Assembly (NCBI RefSeq): GCF_000227745.2
Contig: NC_018012.1
Location: forward strand, 1,335,478 to 1,399,477
DNA length: 64,000 bases
Origin: Thiocystis violascens DSM 198
GTDB lineage: Bacteria > Pseudomonadota > Gammaproteobacteria > Chromatiales > Chromatiaceae
Reading direction: 5' to 3'
The notes below the pieces were generated by a model that saw only the letters and a list, made by a program, of their open reading frames with translations, was not told where the DNA came from and made no database searches. Position 1 is the first letter of the stretch. Every line of letters starts with the position of its first letter. The translations under genes were made by a program, and so were the position numbers. Positions 44,485 to 54,116 of the stretch are shown in pieces.

Positions 44485-45447
44485 TCAACCTTGCGACTGT
44501 GATTGCGTCTCCGGCACCAGCGGCGGCGGAAACCAGGTGCGGGCGATCTCGTCGTGCAGTTCGCCGATGCCGACCTGGAGATCGTCGACGAAGGCATGGA
44601 GTTGCTGTTGATTCAACCGGCGCGGCTCTACCCCTTCCAGCGTGCGCTTGAGCCGGCCGGCGACCCGTAGCGCGCCCTCGTTGCGCGGCAGTTTGGCGAG
44701 ACTGTCCCGCAGCGATTCTGCGCTGTGGTTGACCGAGCGGGGAAAATCGGCATGCTGAAACAGAAACCGCAGGACCGGGCCGCGCAGGACGCGCACCTGC
44801 TCGCTGCGCCGATAGGCTTGATAGCCGGTCAGCGATTTGAGCACGCTGACCCACTGGATGGTCTCGAAGGGACGCAGTTCGGTGGTCTCCTCGGGGAGCA
44901 GATTGGCCGAGCGCACGTCGATGATGCGGGTGGTCATGTCGGCGCGCTCCAGAAACCGGCCCAGGTGCAGAAAGTCATAGCCCTGGTCGTGCAACATGGT
45001 TCCCGAGAGCATGCCATTGATGGTCTGGGTGCCCTGGATGACCCGCTTGAGATAGGCGTGTCGCCCACCCTTGGTCATGCCTTTTTCTAACTCCTCGCGG
45101 GCAAAGAGATAGAGTTCGTTGAGCATCTCCCAGGCTTCGCGAGGCACGAAATCGCGGATGGTGCGACAGTTTTCCCGCGCCGCCACCAGCGCCGAGAGGA
45201 TCGAGCCGGTATTGCGCTCGTCGCCGATCAGGAAACGCGCTACCTGACGCTCGCCGTAATCCTTGTAATGCTCCTCGAACAGCGCGTTGGAACCCGTAAT
45301 GTCGACCAGCGGACGCCAGCCGGGAGCGATACCCTTGGGCAGATCCAGCAACAGGTTGGCATTGACCGTAACGATACGCGCCGTATTCTCGGCCCGCTCC
45401 ACATAGCGGGCCAGCCAGTAAATATGTTCAGCGACACGCGACAACAT
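44485..45447 (-). CDS. Alpha-E domain protein (DUF403)
   Basis: 320 residues. Typical start MLSRVAEHIYWLARYVERAENTARIV, with NTGSILSALVAARENCRTIRDFVPREAWEMLNELY and FHLGRFLERADMTTRIIDVR-like sequence. These helical proteins accompany a circularly permuted ATP-grasp enzyme in a conserved pair predicted to make an amide-linked peptide or small product. The ATP-grasp gene lies upstream, but here a 208-base stretch of palindromic repeats separates the two. The transglutaminase-like third gene often seen is not adjacent. Confidence 0.92.
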   Translation of the reverse strand: MLSRVAEHIYWLARYVERAENTARIVTVNANLLLDLPKGIAPGWRPLVDITGSNALFEEHYKDYGERQVARFLIGDERNTGSILSALVAARENCRTIRDFVPREAWEMLNELYLFAREELEKGMTKGGRHAYLKRVIQGTQTINGMLSGTMLHDQGYDFLHLGRFLERADMTTRIIDVRSANLLPEETTELRPFETIQWVSVLKSLTGYQAYRRSEQVRVLRGPVLRFLFQHADFPRSVNHSAESLRDSLAKLPRNEGALRVAGRLKRTLEGVEPRRLNQQQLHAFVDDLQVGIGELHDEIARTWFPPPLVPETQSQSQG

Positions 45448-45463
45448 GCAATCCGCCCCCTAA

Positions 45464-45554
45464 TTTAAACCGCGTCCATCATGATTTGCGTCGGTTCGCG
45501 TGATCGGCCAGGTTCGCACGAGCCCATGGCTGTTAGAGTGGACGCGGTTTAAAT
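45464..45554. repeat. Palindromic repeat unit A (91 bp)
   Basis: Begins TTTAAACCGCGTCCA and ends in its complement TGGACGCGGTTTAAA. Contains TGATTTGCGT shortly after the left end, as does the unit at 63160 (TGATCTGCGT). MITE- or REP-like. Confidence 0.7.
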
Positions 45555-45570
45555 AATTGAATAATAAAAT

Positions 45571-45660
45571 GTTTAAACCGCGTCAGCTCCGACGTTCCTG
45601 GATGCTGACGAGGCCAAACCAATGCACCGACAAGGCATAGCCGACCGGACGCGGTTTAAT
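45571..45660. repeat. Palindromic repeat unit B (90 bp)
   Basis: Starts GTTTAAACCGCGTC and ends GGACGCGGTTTAAT. Its right end supplies the TAA stop codon of the ATP-grasp gene (complement of 45656-45658). Confidence 0.7.
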
Positions 45661-47116
45661 TGGCCTCCGGCTGCTCGGGCAGAATCCAGGTGTCCTTGCT
45701 GCCGCCGCCCTGCGAGGAGTTGACCACCAGCGAGCCCTTGCGCATGGCGACTCGGGTCAGGCCGCCCATGGTGACCTGCTGGCGGTCGGCGGACAGGATA
45801 AAGGGCCGCAGATCGACGTGGCGCGGTTCCAGTTTGCGGCCGATCACGGTCGGCACGGTGGAAAGCTTGAGCGCCGGTTGCGAGATATAGTTGCGCGGAT
45901 CTTTTTTGATCAGTTCGGCGAAGATCTCGCGCTCGGCCTTGGTGGAGGCCGGCCCCACCAGCATCCCATACCCGCCGGATTCGTTGGCCGGCTTCACCAC
46001 TAGCGTCTCCATGTTCTCCAGGGTGTAGGCGAGCGCCTCCGGCTCCATGCAGCGGTAGGTCGGGACGTTCGGGATGATGGCATCCTCGTCCAGGTAATAG
46101 CGGATGATCTCGGGCACGAAGGCATAGACCACCTTGTCGTCCGCGACCCCCGCCCCCGGCGCGTTGGCCAGCGCCACATTCCCGGCCTTCCAGGCGCGCA
46201 ACAGACCCGGTACGCCAAGGGTCGATTCGGGGAGAAACGCTTCCGGATCCAGAAACAGGTCGTCGACCCGCCGATAGACCACATCCACCCGCGCCGCGCC
46301 ATCGACGGTGCGCATGTAGACGCAGTCGTCATCGTCGACGAAAAGATCGCGGCCCTCGACCAGTTCGCAACCCATCTGCTGGGCCAGATAGGCATGCTCG
46401 AAATAGGCCGAGTTGTAGATCCCCGGCGTCAGCACGACCACCGCCGGATAGTCCGCCGGACGCGGCGAGAGCGCGGCCAGGGTATCGAACAACTGGGACG
46501 GATAATCGTCGACCGGCAGCGGCGCGTAGTGCTCGAATAGCTCCGGAAACACCCGCTTGGTGACCAGGCGGTTTTCCAGCATGTAGGAGACGCCGGAGGG
46601 GACGCGCAGATTGTCCTCCAGCACGTAGAGGGTGCCGTCCCCATCGCGCACCAGATCCGAGCCGCAGATATGCGCCCAGATGCCCAGCGGCGGGTCGACG
46701 CCGACGCACTGCGGTCGGAAATTCACCGACTTGGCCAGCACCTCGGCGGGGAAGACACCGTCCTTGATGATCTTCTGATCGTGATAGAGATCGTCGATGA
46801 AGAGATTGAGCGCCCGGACCCGCTGGCGCAGACCCGCGTCGACCCGATCCCATTCGGACTGGGGGATGATGCGCGGGATGATATCGAAGGGCCAGGTCCG
46901 ATCGATCGCCCCGCCCTCCTCCGAATAGACGGTAAAGGTGATGCCCATTTCCTTGATGGAGACATTCGCGGCTTCCTGACGCGCCACCAGCTCATCCGAC
47001 CCCAGCGATTCAAGATCCTTGAGCAGGCCGGCGAGCGCGGGGCGCCCCTGACCCGGCGCGGCCAGCAGTTCGTCGTAAAAATCCTCGCAGGGATAGGCGT
47101 TCCAATCGATGCTCAT
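45656..47116 (-). CDS. Circularly permuted type 2 ATP-grasp protein
   Basis: 486 residues. DUF404/DUF407 pattern: YPCEDFYDELL, EMGITFTVYSEEGGAIDRTWPFDIIPRII, WDRVDAGLRQRVRALNLFIDDLYHDQKII, GVDPPLGIWAHICGSDLVRDGDGTLYVLEDNLRVPSGVSYMLENR, and later LVVKPANESGGYGMLVGP (ATP-grasp-like strand and Gly-rich loop). Predicted amide ligase of unknown product, paired with the alpha-E protein. The very end (QPEAN) and the stop run into a palindromic repeat unit, which may have replaced the native terminus. Confidence 0.92.
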   Translation of the reverse strand: MSIDWNAYPCEDFYDELLAAPGQGRPALAGLLKDLESLGSDELVARQEAANVSIKEMGITFTVYSEEGGAIDRTWPFDIIPRIIPQSEWDRVDAGLRQRVRALNLFIDDLYHDQKIIKDGVFPAEVLAKSVNFRPQCVGVDPPLGIWAHICGSDLVRDGDGTLYVLEDNLRVPSGVSYMLENRLVTKRVFPELFEHYAPLPVDDYPSQLFDTLAALSPRPADYPAVVVLTPGIYNSAYFEHAYLAQQMGCELVEGRDLFVDDDDCVYMRTVDGAARVDVVYRRVDDLFLDPEAFLPESTLGVPGLLRAWKAGNVALANAPGAGVADDKVVYAFVPEIIRYYLDEDAIIPNVPTYRCMEPEALAYTLENMETLVVKPANESGGYGMLVGPASTKAEREIFAELIKKDPRNYISQPALKLSTVPTVIGRKLEPRHVDLRPFILSADRQQVTMGGLTRVAMRKGSLVVNSSQGGGSKDTWILPEQPEAN

Positions 47117-47298
47117 GGGGGCTCTCTCAATGAACCGGATGCGAACGATGGCAGGCGCCGGAAGACGCCTCCGTCACAGGGACCGTCGGGGTTCGAGTAT
47201 GCTGGACGCGAGGCCGTGAAGTCCATCCCGGTTCGTGATCGGGGCACGAATGCGGGATAATGCCGTATCCACCAATTTCACTCCGCTCCGCAATCATC

Positions 47299-48171
47299 AT
47301 GTCTCTACTGAAACTCGGGATCCCCAAGGGCAGCCTGGAAGAGGCGACCATCGACCTCTTCGCCCAGGCCGGCTGGCGCATTACCGCGCATTCGCGCAAC
47401 TATTTCCCCGCCATCGACGATCCCGACATCCGCTGTTCCTTGCTGCGCGCCCAGGAGATGGCGCGCTATGTCGAGCGCGGCACCCTGGATCTGGGACTGA
47501 CCGGCCTGGACTGGATCCTGGAGGCCGAGGCGGACGTCGAACAGATCTGCACCCTGACCTATTCCAAGGCGTCGAACCGCCCCAGCCGCTGGGTGCTGGT
47601 CGTTCCCGAACACTCCAAGATCCGCTCGGTCGCGGATTTGCAGGGCTGCAAGATCGCCACCGAGCTGGTCGGCTTCACCCGCCGCTATCTGGCCGAACGC
47701 GGCATCGAGGCCGAGGTGGAATTCTCCTGGGGCGCCACCGAGGCCAAGGCGGTCGAGGGTCTGGTCGACGCCGTGGTCGAGATCACCGAGACCGGCAGCA
47801 CCATCCGCGCTCACGGACTGCGGATCGTCGAGGATCTGCTGGTCACCGACACCCGGCTGATCGCCAATCGGGCGGCGATGCGAGATCCGGCGCGACGCGC
47901 GCGCATCGAACAGATCGCGCTGATGCTACAGGCGGCGTTGACGGCTCGGCACAAGGTCGCGCTCAAATGCAATGTGCCGGCGGAGCGTCTCGACGCCGTC
48001 GTCGCGCTGCTGCCGAGCCTGCACGCGCCCACTGTCAGCCATCTCTACGACCGCCAATGGCTCGCGTTGGAGACGGTCGTCAACGCCGATCAGGTGCGCG
48101 ATCTCATCCCGCGCCTGTGCGCCGCCGGGGCCGAGGGTATTCTGGAATACGAGATCAGAAAGATGGTCTGA
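47299..48171 (+). CDS. hisG: ATP phosphoribosyltransferase HisG, long form
   Basis: 290 residues from ATG 47299. First step of histidine synthesis (ATP + PRPP to phosphoribosyl-ATP). Type I/periplasmic-binding-like catalytic domains (LGIPKGSLEEATIDLFAQAGW, DLGLTGLDWILE, VELVGFTRRYLAERG, DAVVEITETGSTIRAHGL) plus the C-terminal regulatory domain, the long form with His feedback. The TGA stop (48169-48171) is the target duplication of the IS427-like element that starts at the next base, so hisG is intact but no hisD follows; the usual his operon order is lost or never existed here. Confidence 0.96.
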   Translation: MSLLKLGIPKGSLEEATIDLFAQAGWRITAHSRNYFPAIDDPDIRCSLLRAQEMARYVERGTLDLGLTGLDWILEAEADVEQICTLTYSKASNRPSRWVLVVPEHSKIRSVADLQGCKIATELVGFTRRYLAERGIEAEVEFSWGATEAKAVEGLVDAVVEITETGSTIRAHGLRIVEDLLVTDTRLIANRAAMRDPARRARIEQIALMLQAALTARHKVALKCNVPAERLDAVVALLPSLHAPTVSHLYDRQWLALETVVNADQVRDLIPRLCAAGAEGILEYEIRKMV

Positions 48172-49366
48172 GAGGGTGTAGACAAAAATAATTGAGCTGC
48201 TATTTGTATACCAGTCTACAACTGAGCTGGTGTGCGCTGATGTCGAAAGCTGGTCGTCCCCCCAAGATTCACGAGGCGGAGCAAGCGGTATTGCGTCAAA
48301 TTGTCACGGATCGCCCGACCTCCACGCTGTCAGAGATTGCCCGGGAACTCGCGGCACGGACGGGAATCGAGGCTCATGAAGCAACGATTCGCAAGTCCTT
48401 GCGGGAGGCGGGCGTCACGCGCCTCCGGGGCGAGAGTGGTCTCGAGGCGCAAGCGCGCGCAACGCCGCGTCGGTATGGGTATACGGATGCGCATCGTCGC
48501 CACGACCCCGACCAAAGCTACCCAAGTTGTCTGACCGATGCGGAGTGGGACTTGGTCGCCGCTCTCTTTGAGATGCCGGGCGGGCGGGGTCAACCGCCCC
48601 GCGTGTCGCGCCGGAGCATCCTGGAGGCGTGTTGCTACGTGGTGCGCACGGGGTGCGCGTGGCGGATGCTGCCGCACGATTTCGCGCCTTGGCAGAATGT
48701 CTACAAGACGTTTCGCCGTTGGAGTGCGGCTGGGAAGTTTGAGCAGATGCATGATCGACTGCGGGGGCAATGGCGCGAACGCGAGGGGCGTGAGATCGCG
48801 CCGACGGCGGCGGTGCTGGATGCGCAATCGACCCGCGGCTCGCCGCAGGGTGGACCGAGCGGCTTTGATGCGGGCAAGCAGGTCAAGGGGGCGCAAGCGC
48901 AGCCTGGTGGTCGATACCTTGGGGTTCGTGTTGGCGGTGAGCGTGGTCGCGGCCAATCTTCAGGACCGCGATGCCGCCTCGGGCGCCGTCGCTGACGCGG
49001 CCGCCAAGTACCCCCAGATCAACACGCTGTTTGTCGATAGCGCCTACGCCGGTCAATTTGCCCAAACCACCGAGCAGACCCACGCGATCCGCGTGGAAGT
49101 CGTGCGCCATCCAGCCAACAAAAGCGTTGGCCCCTGGCACGTGGACGGGGCGCCTGACCGAGTGGTGATCGCCAACGCCGACGGCTTCGTTCCGCTGCCG
49201 AAGCGCTGGGTTGTCGAGCGCACCCATGCGTGGAATGAGCGTGCCCGTCGATTGATCATGCATCATGACCGTCTGCCAGCGGTCTCCGAAACCTGGGTTT
49301 GGCTGGCGGAGGCGCGCATCCTGCTGCGGCGGTTGACCACAACGGTTTGATTTTGTCTACACCCTC
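48172..49366 (+). mobile_element. IS427-like (IS5 family) element, copy 1
   Basis: 1,195 bp with terminal inverted repeats GAGGGTGTAGACAAAA, flanked by TGA on both sides (48169-48171 and 49367-49369), a TNA-type duplication usual for the IS427 group. Carries one transposase gene broken by a single-base insertion. Confidence 0.9.
48240..49350 (+). pseudogene. IS427-like transposase, frameshifted copy 1
   Basis: The full protein would have about 369 residues. The N-terminal 75 residues form a helix-turn-helix resembling IS630-type domains (GRPPKIHEAEQAVLRQIVTDRPTSTLSEIARELAARTGIEAHEATIRKSL). Next comes the IS5/IS427 pattern (YPSCLTDAEWDLVAALFE, CCYVVRTGCAWRMLPHDFAPWQNVYKTFRRW) with DDE residues in VLDAQSTRG, LFVDSAYAG and WVVERTHAW. 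A run of five G at 48887-48891, four in the other copy, shifts the frame after QVKG. Translation would need frameshifting, or the base is a sequencing error. Confidence 0.85.
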
Positions 49367-49369
49367 TGA

Positions 49370-51017
49370 GAGGTTGTGAAGAAATCGATTTTCGCCCAGT
49401 GATGGCGACAGCGCTGCCCTTTGTGCTGCGCGCAGAGCCGCGAGGCGGAGAGGAAGCCATCATCGGGAAATGGGGCGATCAATCGGCAGAGATCGGCAGA
49501 GATCGGCAGAATTCGCGCCGAAACCGACGACATTATTTATAATCAGTGCCTTATGCGGTTACTGTGGTTCCGCTAGACGCGCCTTTCCCGTCGCCCAGCA
49601 GACTCGGCGCCAAGGCGAGTGTACGCATGAGATTGTGGGCGAGGGCATGCAGCAGGAGCACACAGCGGACTTTGGCGGCACCACGCACCCGCAGTCGGGT
49701 CAGGCCGCGTTCGCGCGCCTGGGCGTTGACGCATTCGGCGGTGGCTGCCCGCTTTTTGTAGATCGCCTTGGCCGCGTCCGTTCCCATGCGTTCACGCCAG
49801 GCGCCGACGGCGGCGCTGTCGCCGTCCTTGGCGACATGCGGGTCGGTGGCGGCATCTTTCGGTTTGGGCACCGGAGCGTAGACTAAGGTGTGCGCGCCGG
49901 CGCGATCCAATTGGTCATGGGCCGGATAGCCACCGTCGACCAGCCACTCATCGGGGCTCTGTCCGCAACGCTCCTCGACCTGCTCGATCATGGGTAGGAG
50001 TTGCGCCATGTCGGTGCCGACGGTAACCGCCGCGACACCGACGACGACTTGGCTGGCGGTGTCGGTGGCGTATTGACCGTTGTAGGCGGGACGGAAGCCC
50101 CCGTCGCCCATCTTCATGACCGTGGCTTCGGCATCGGTGGTGGAGGCCCGCGCCTGCTCGCGCGGCTTGCCTTGCTTGGCCTTGATCTCGGCCAGTTCGG
50201 GCAACCGCTCCAGCGCCTGCTCGATGCGCTCCCGGCGCTCCCGCGCGGCCCGCTCGCGCGCCGCCTGTTGGCGCCGGGTCCGCGCCCCGGAGTTCTCTTC
50301 GGCCTGCTGCTTGAGGGCGGCAACCTGCGCCCGCGCCTCTTCCAGGCACCGCTCCAGCGTCTCACCGCGCCGAAACGAGGCCGCGCCGGCACTGGCGCGG
50401 ATGCGCACGCCGTCCTGTGCGACCCGCTTGAGGGTCACGGCCCCCACCGCCATCAGGGCCGCGACACTGTCGGTCAGCACCGCCTCGAACGTCTCGCCAT
50501 GGGCGCTGCGGAAATCCGACAGAGTGTGATGGTTGACCTGCACGCCGCCGCAGATCCAGCGATAGGCATCATGCGCTTGGGTCAGGCGCGCCACGCTTCG
50601 CGCCGTGCCCACCCCATCGAGCGTGGCATAGAGCCACAGGGCGAACAGGATCTCCGGGGCGATCGCGGTGCGCCCACTGCCGCCTTCCACCGCGCGGATG
50701 TCGGCGTACATCCGGCTCAAGTCGGCCTGTTCCACCCAGGCCCAGACAACCCGCGCCCGGTGCTCTTCGGGCAGCAGCGAGTCCAGGTCGCTCGGGCGCA
50801 GTTCCCGTTGCGTCCGGTTGGGCCAGCGCACCCGCGCCACCCCGGGGGGCGGCGCCTGACGCTGCTCGGCCTGGGCCAGCAGGTCCGGGACGCCGTCGAA
50901 CAGGCCAGGTTGGAGATCATCCGCCATCGTTTGCTCGCCGGGGGCCATTGCTTCGATGGGGCTATTTTACCGCCCCCCAGGAGCAGCGGCCAGGCCGCGA
51001 GGTTTTTTCACAGCCTC
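49370..51017 (-). mobile_element. IS1182-family element
   Basis: 1,648 bp with ends GAGGTTGTGAAGAAA (left) and the complement GAGGCTGTGAAAAAA (right). Flanked by TGA on each side, shared with the neighbouring IS427-like copies. One intact transposase on the minus strand. Confidence 0.85.
49551..50948 (-). CDS. IS1182-family transposase
   Basis: 465 residues (or 458 from the second ATG at 50927). Family pattern: LRPSDLDSLLPEEHRARVVWAWVEQADLSRMY, IAPEILFALWLYATLDGVGTARSVARLTQAHDAYRWICGGVQVNHHTLSDFR, VAQDGVRIRASAG (first Asp), DEWLVDGGYPAHDQLD (second Asp) and the late ATAECVNAQARERGLTRLRVRG (Glu). A charged helical insertion (ARTRRQQAARERAARERRERIEQAL) sits after the first Asp, as is common in this family. 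Looks intact. Confidence 0.9.
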   Translation of the reverse strand: MAPGEQTMADDLQPGLFDGVPDLLAQAEQRQAPPPGVARVRWPNRTQRELRPSDLDSLLPEEHRARVVWAWVEQADLSRMYADIRAVEGGSGRTAIAPEILFALWLYATLDGVGTARSVARLTQAHDAYRWICGGVQVNHHTLSDFRSAHGETFEAVLTDSVAALMAVGAVTLKRVAQDGVRIRASAGAASFRRGETLERCLEEARAQVAALKQQAEENSGARTRRQQAARERAARERRERIEQALERLPELAEIKAKQGKPREQARASTTDAEATVMKMGDGGFRPAYNGQYATDTASQVVVGVAAVTVGTDMAQLLPMIEQVEERCGQSPDEWLVDGGYPAHDQLDRAGAHTLVYAPVPKPKDAATDPHVAKDGDSAAVGAWRERMGTDAAKAIYKKRAATAECVNAQARERGLTRLRVRGAAKVRCVLLLHALAHNLMRTLALAPSLLGDGKGASSGTTVTA

Positions 51018-51020
51018 TGA

Positions 51021-52215
51021 GAGGGTGTAGACAAAATCAAACCGTTGTGGTCAACCGCCGCAGCAGGATGCGCGCCTCCGCCAGCCAAACCCAGGTTTCG
51101 GAGACCGCTGGCAGACGGTCATGATGCATGATCAATCGACGGGCACGCTCATTCCACGCATGGGTGCGCTCGACAACCCAGCGCTTCGGCAGCGGAACGA
51201 AGCCGTCGGCGTTGGCGATCACCACTCGGTCAGGCGCCCCGTCCACGTGCCAGGAGCCAACGCTTTTGTTGGCTGGATGGCGCACGACTTCCACGCGGAT
51301 CGCGTGGGTCTGCTCGGTGGTTTGGGCAAATTGACCGGCGTAGGCGCTATCGACAAACAGCGTGTTGATCTGGGGGTACTTGGCGGCCGCGTCAGCGACG
51401 GCGCCCCGAGGCGGCATCGCGGTCCTGAAGATTGGCCGCGACCACGCTCACCGCCAACACGAACCCCAAGGTATCGACCACCAGGCTGCGCTTGCGCCCC
51501 TTGACCTGCTTGCCCGCATCAAAGCCGCTCGGTCCACCCTGCGGCGAGCCGCGGGTCGATTGCGCATCCAGCACCGCCGCCGTCGGCGCGATCTCACGCC
51601 CCTCGCGTTCGCGCCATTGCCCCCGCAGTCGATCATGCATCTGCTCAAACTTCCCAGCCGCACTCCAACGGCGAAACGTCTTGTAGACATTCTGCCAAGG
51701 CGCGAAATCGTGCGGCAGCATCCGCCACGCGCACCCCGTGCGCACCACGTAGCAACACGCCTCCAGGATGCTCCGGCGCGACACGCGGGGCGGTTGACCC
51801 CGCCCGCCCGGCATCTCAAAGAGAGCGGCGACCAAGTCCCACTCCGCATCGGTCAGACAACTTGGGTAGCTTTGGTCGGGGTCGTGGCGACGATGCGCAT
51901 CCGTATACCCATACCGACGCGGCGTTGCGCGCGCTTGCGCCTCGAGACCACTCTCGCCCCGGAGGCGCGTGACGCCCGCCTCCCGCAAGGACTTGCGAAT
52001 CGTGGCTTCATGAGCCTCGATTCCCGTCCGTGCCGCGAGTTCCCGGGCAATCTCTGACAGCGTGGAGGTCGGGCGATCCGTGACAATTTGACGCAATACC
52101 GCTTGCTCCGCCTCGTGAATCTTGGGGGGACGACCAGCTTTCGACATCAGCGCACACCAGCTCAGTTGTAGACTGGTATACAAATAGCAGCTCAATTATT
52201 TTTGTCTACACCCTC
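51021..52215 (-). mobile_element. IS427-like element, copy 2 (inverted)
   Basis: 1,195 bp, nearly identical to the element at 48172 but in opposite orientation, flanked by TGA at 51018-51020 and 52216-52218. Its transposase carries a different one-base insertion. Confidence 0.9.
51037..52147 (-). pseudogene. IS427-like transposase, frameshifted copy 2
   Basis: Same gene as copy 1. Here the first G-run is normal (four bases, 51497-51500) but a second run has four instead of three (51404-51407), breaking the frame after DRDAASG. At least two other bases differ from copy 1 (for example KSVGSWHV against KSVGPWHV). Neither copy encodes a full transposase without frameshifting. Confidence 0.85.
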
Positions 52216-52320
52216 TGAGCGGACCGCGAGACAAGACAATGTCCGTATGGATCTCGTGACACCGCTCCGCAGTGTCACGAGTGAACGGTGGCTGGAATTT
52301 GGAACTTCGGCGCAGTTGTA

Positions 52321-53991
52321 CTAGTCGCCAATCCTGCAGCAATTGCGTCCCCCCTGTTTCGCCTCGTAGAGCGCCGTATCCGCCCGGCGGTAGAGGCTCT
52401 CCGGGGTATCGCCGACGACACATTCGGCCAGACCGCACGACATGGTGACCGGGACCGGTTGACCGCGGTACAGAAACTTCGCCGCGGCGATAAATTCACG
52501 AAGCTTGTCGGCCACCTCGAACGCGGTCTGGATATCGGTTTCGGGGAGCAGCAACATAAACTCCTCGCCGCCGAAACGGGCAATAAAATCGCTTTTACGC
52601 GTATGTTTGTTCAGCAGATTGCCAAGGATCTTCAGCACATTGTCCCCGGCGCTATGACCGAACTGGTCATTGACTCGCTTGAAGTGATCGACATCCCAGA
52701 TACTCAGCACCGTGGGTCTGCCATACCGCTCCCAGCGTTCGCATTCCTGCGTGATCCGCTCGTCATAGGCGAGACGGTTATTGAGCCCGGTCAAGGCGTC
52801 GCGCAGGGCGCGGTCACGTTCCTGACTCAGGCGTACCCGTAGTTCGCCGCTTTCCTGATGCACCTTGGCCAGCGCCTGCTTCAGGTGATCGATCTCGCTG
52901 TCCGCCTGTTTCAACCGATCCTGCTCCAGACGCTTGCGGGCGTCCATGTGGAGTTGGATGCTGCTCAGGCGCGCCTGAATTGACGCCTTGAGCTGATCGA
53001 TGTTCTCGGCCTCGTCCACCGATTTGCGGATCCCGTCGACCTCGGCGGACATGCTCTTATCGATGGCATCGCCCTGTTGGGCCGATTGTCCGCGGTATCC
53101 GACCGCGTCCTCAAGGTAGCGATCCAGATCTTGAAGGCGTCCGGTGAGCTGGGACAGAAAGGTCTCGATCTCCTTTTTTTCCTGTTCCACATGCTGACGC
53201 GCCTTGGCCATCAGTTCGGCGATGTCCGCCACCACCCGGCGGGCCAAATCGGACGATGGCGGCTCATGCAGCAGCGTGGCGATCGACTGAAACTGGGCGG
53301 ACACTGCCGCGGGCAGATCCAGACGATGGAGCAGATCGAACAAAACCTGGTTGAAGGCCGGCGGCGCATCGGTGCTGGCATCCTGGACGTTCAGCTCGCG
53401 CGTATCCAAAGCCAGGGCGGGCGCCAGACCAGGCTCGCCCGGATTTTCCTGGATGCCCTCGGCCGGTTTGCGCCCGAAGAACCGGCCGAACAGACCGTCC
53501 CGACCATCCTGCTGGGGCGCGGCCAGACATGCAACGAGTTTATCCACGTAACCCGAGTAGGCATCCAGCGCGGGTTTGAGGTCGTTGCTCCGCAGGGCGT
53601 CTCGCAATTGCGTTCGGAGTTCTTTGGTGTCTTGCTTCAGTCCATCCGGCACCCGGAGTTTGTCCAGGTTGCCTTCCAGTCGGGACAATTGACTCTTGAT
53701 ACTATCGCTGCCATCTCCTCGTTCCTGGTCGAGACGCACCATGGAACTGGAGATATCCTCCATCAGCTTGCCGATCTGACTGGCTGTCGCGTTCTTGCGG
53801 ATCGCGCTTCGCAGAGTCTCCAGTTGTCCTTTCATCTGCGTATCGGATGTCTCGGCGGCCAGCGCGAGTCGCGAGACTGCCTGACGAAGGATAGTTTCGA
53901 TCTGTTCCCAGGCTTTTTCCTTTGTCTCGATTTCATCGAGAGTGGAGAGATATTTTTCTTTCCATTGGTTCGGAGCAGGCGTCGACATCAT
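52321..53991 (-). CDS. Coiled-coil diguanylate cyclase (GGEEF)
   Basis: 556 residues, soluble. A long N-terminal helical/coiled-coil region (residues 1-380, with RLDQERGDGSDSIKSQLSRLEGNL, AKARQHVEQEKKEIETFLSQLTGRLQDLDRY, KQADSEIDHLKQALAKVHQ) precedes a GGDEF domain with ALTGLNNRLAYDERI, SIWDVDHFKRVNDQFGHSAGD and ARFGGEEFMLLLPE. I-site R-K-S-D lies five residues before GGEEF. Active c-di-GMP synthase expected. Lies next to the IS stack, which ends about 100 bases from its stop. Confidence 0.93.
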   Translation of the reverse strand: MMSTPAPNQWKEKYLSTLDEIETKEKAWEQIETILRQAVSRLALAAETSDTQMKGQLETLRSAIRKNATASQIGKLMEDISSSMVRLDQERGDGSDSIKSQLSRLEGNLDKLRVPDGLKQDTKELRTQLRDALRSNDLKPALDAYSGYVDKLVACLAAPQQDGRDGLFGRFFGRKPAEGIQENPGEPGLAPALALDTRELNVQDASTDAPPAFNQVLFDLLHRLDLPAAVSAQFQSIATLLHEPPSSDLARRVVADIAELMAKARQHVEQEKKEIETFLSQLTGRLQDLDRYLEDAVGYRGQSAQQGDAIDKSMSAEVDGIRKSVDEAENIDQLKASIQARLSSIQLHMDARKRLEQDRLKQADSEIDHLKQALAKVHQESGELRVRLSQERDRALRDALTGLNNRLAYDERITQECERWERYGRPTVLSIWDVDHFKRVNDQFGHSAGDNVLKILGNLLNKHTRKSDFIARFGGEEFMLLLPETDIQTAFEVADKLREFIAAAKFLYRGQPVPVTMSCGLAECVVGDTPESLYRRADTALYEAKQGGRNCCRIGD

Positions 53992-54116
53992 TTTGAATTC
54001 GATTGGTTTCGCAAGACATGAAGTGTAGCGCCGGGAGAGAGTTGGTTCGACCGCTCTCGGTCGGCTTGCGAACAGTTGAAGGAACGAAAATCCCCCACGA
54101 TTGCGAGAATCGATCC

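Noticed and set aside
47235-48191. 318-residue frame overlapping hisG in another frame
   Set aside because: Shifted reading of hisG; Gly/Arg-rich low complexity.
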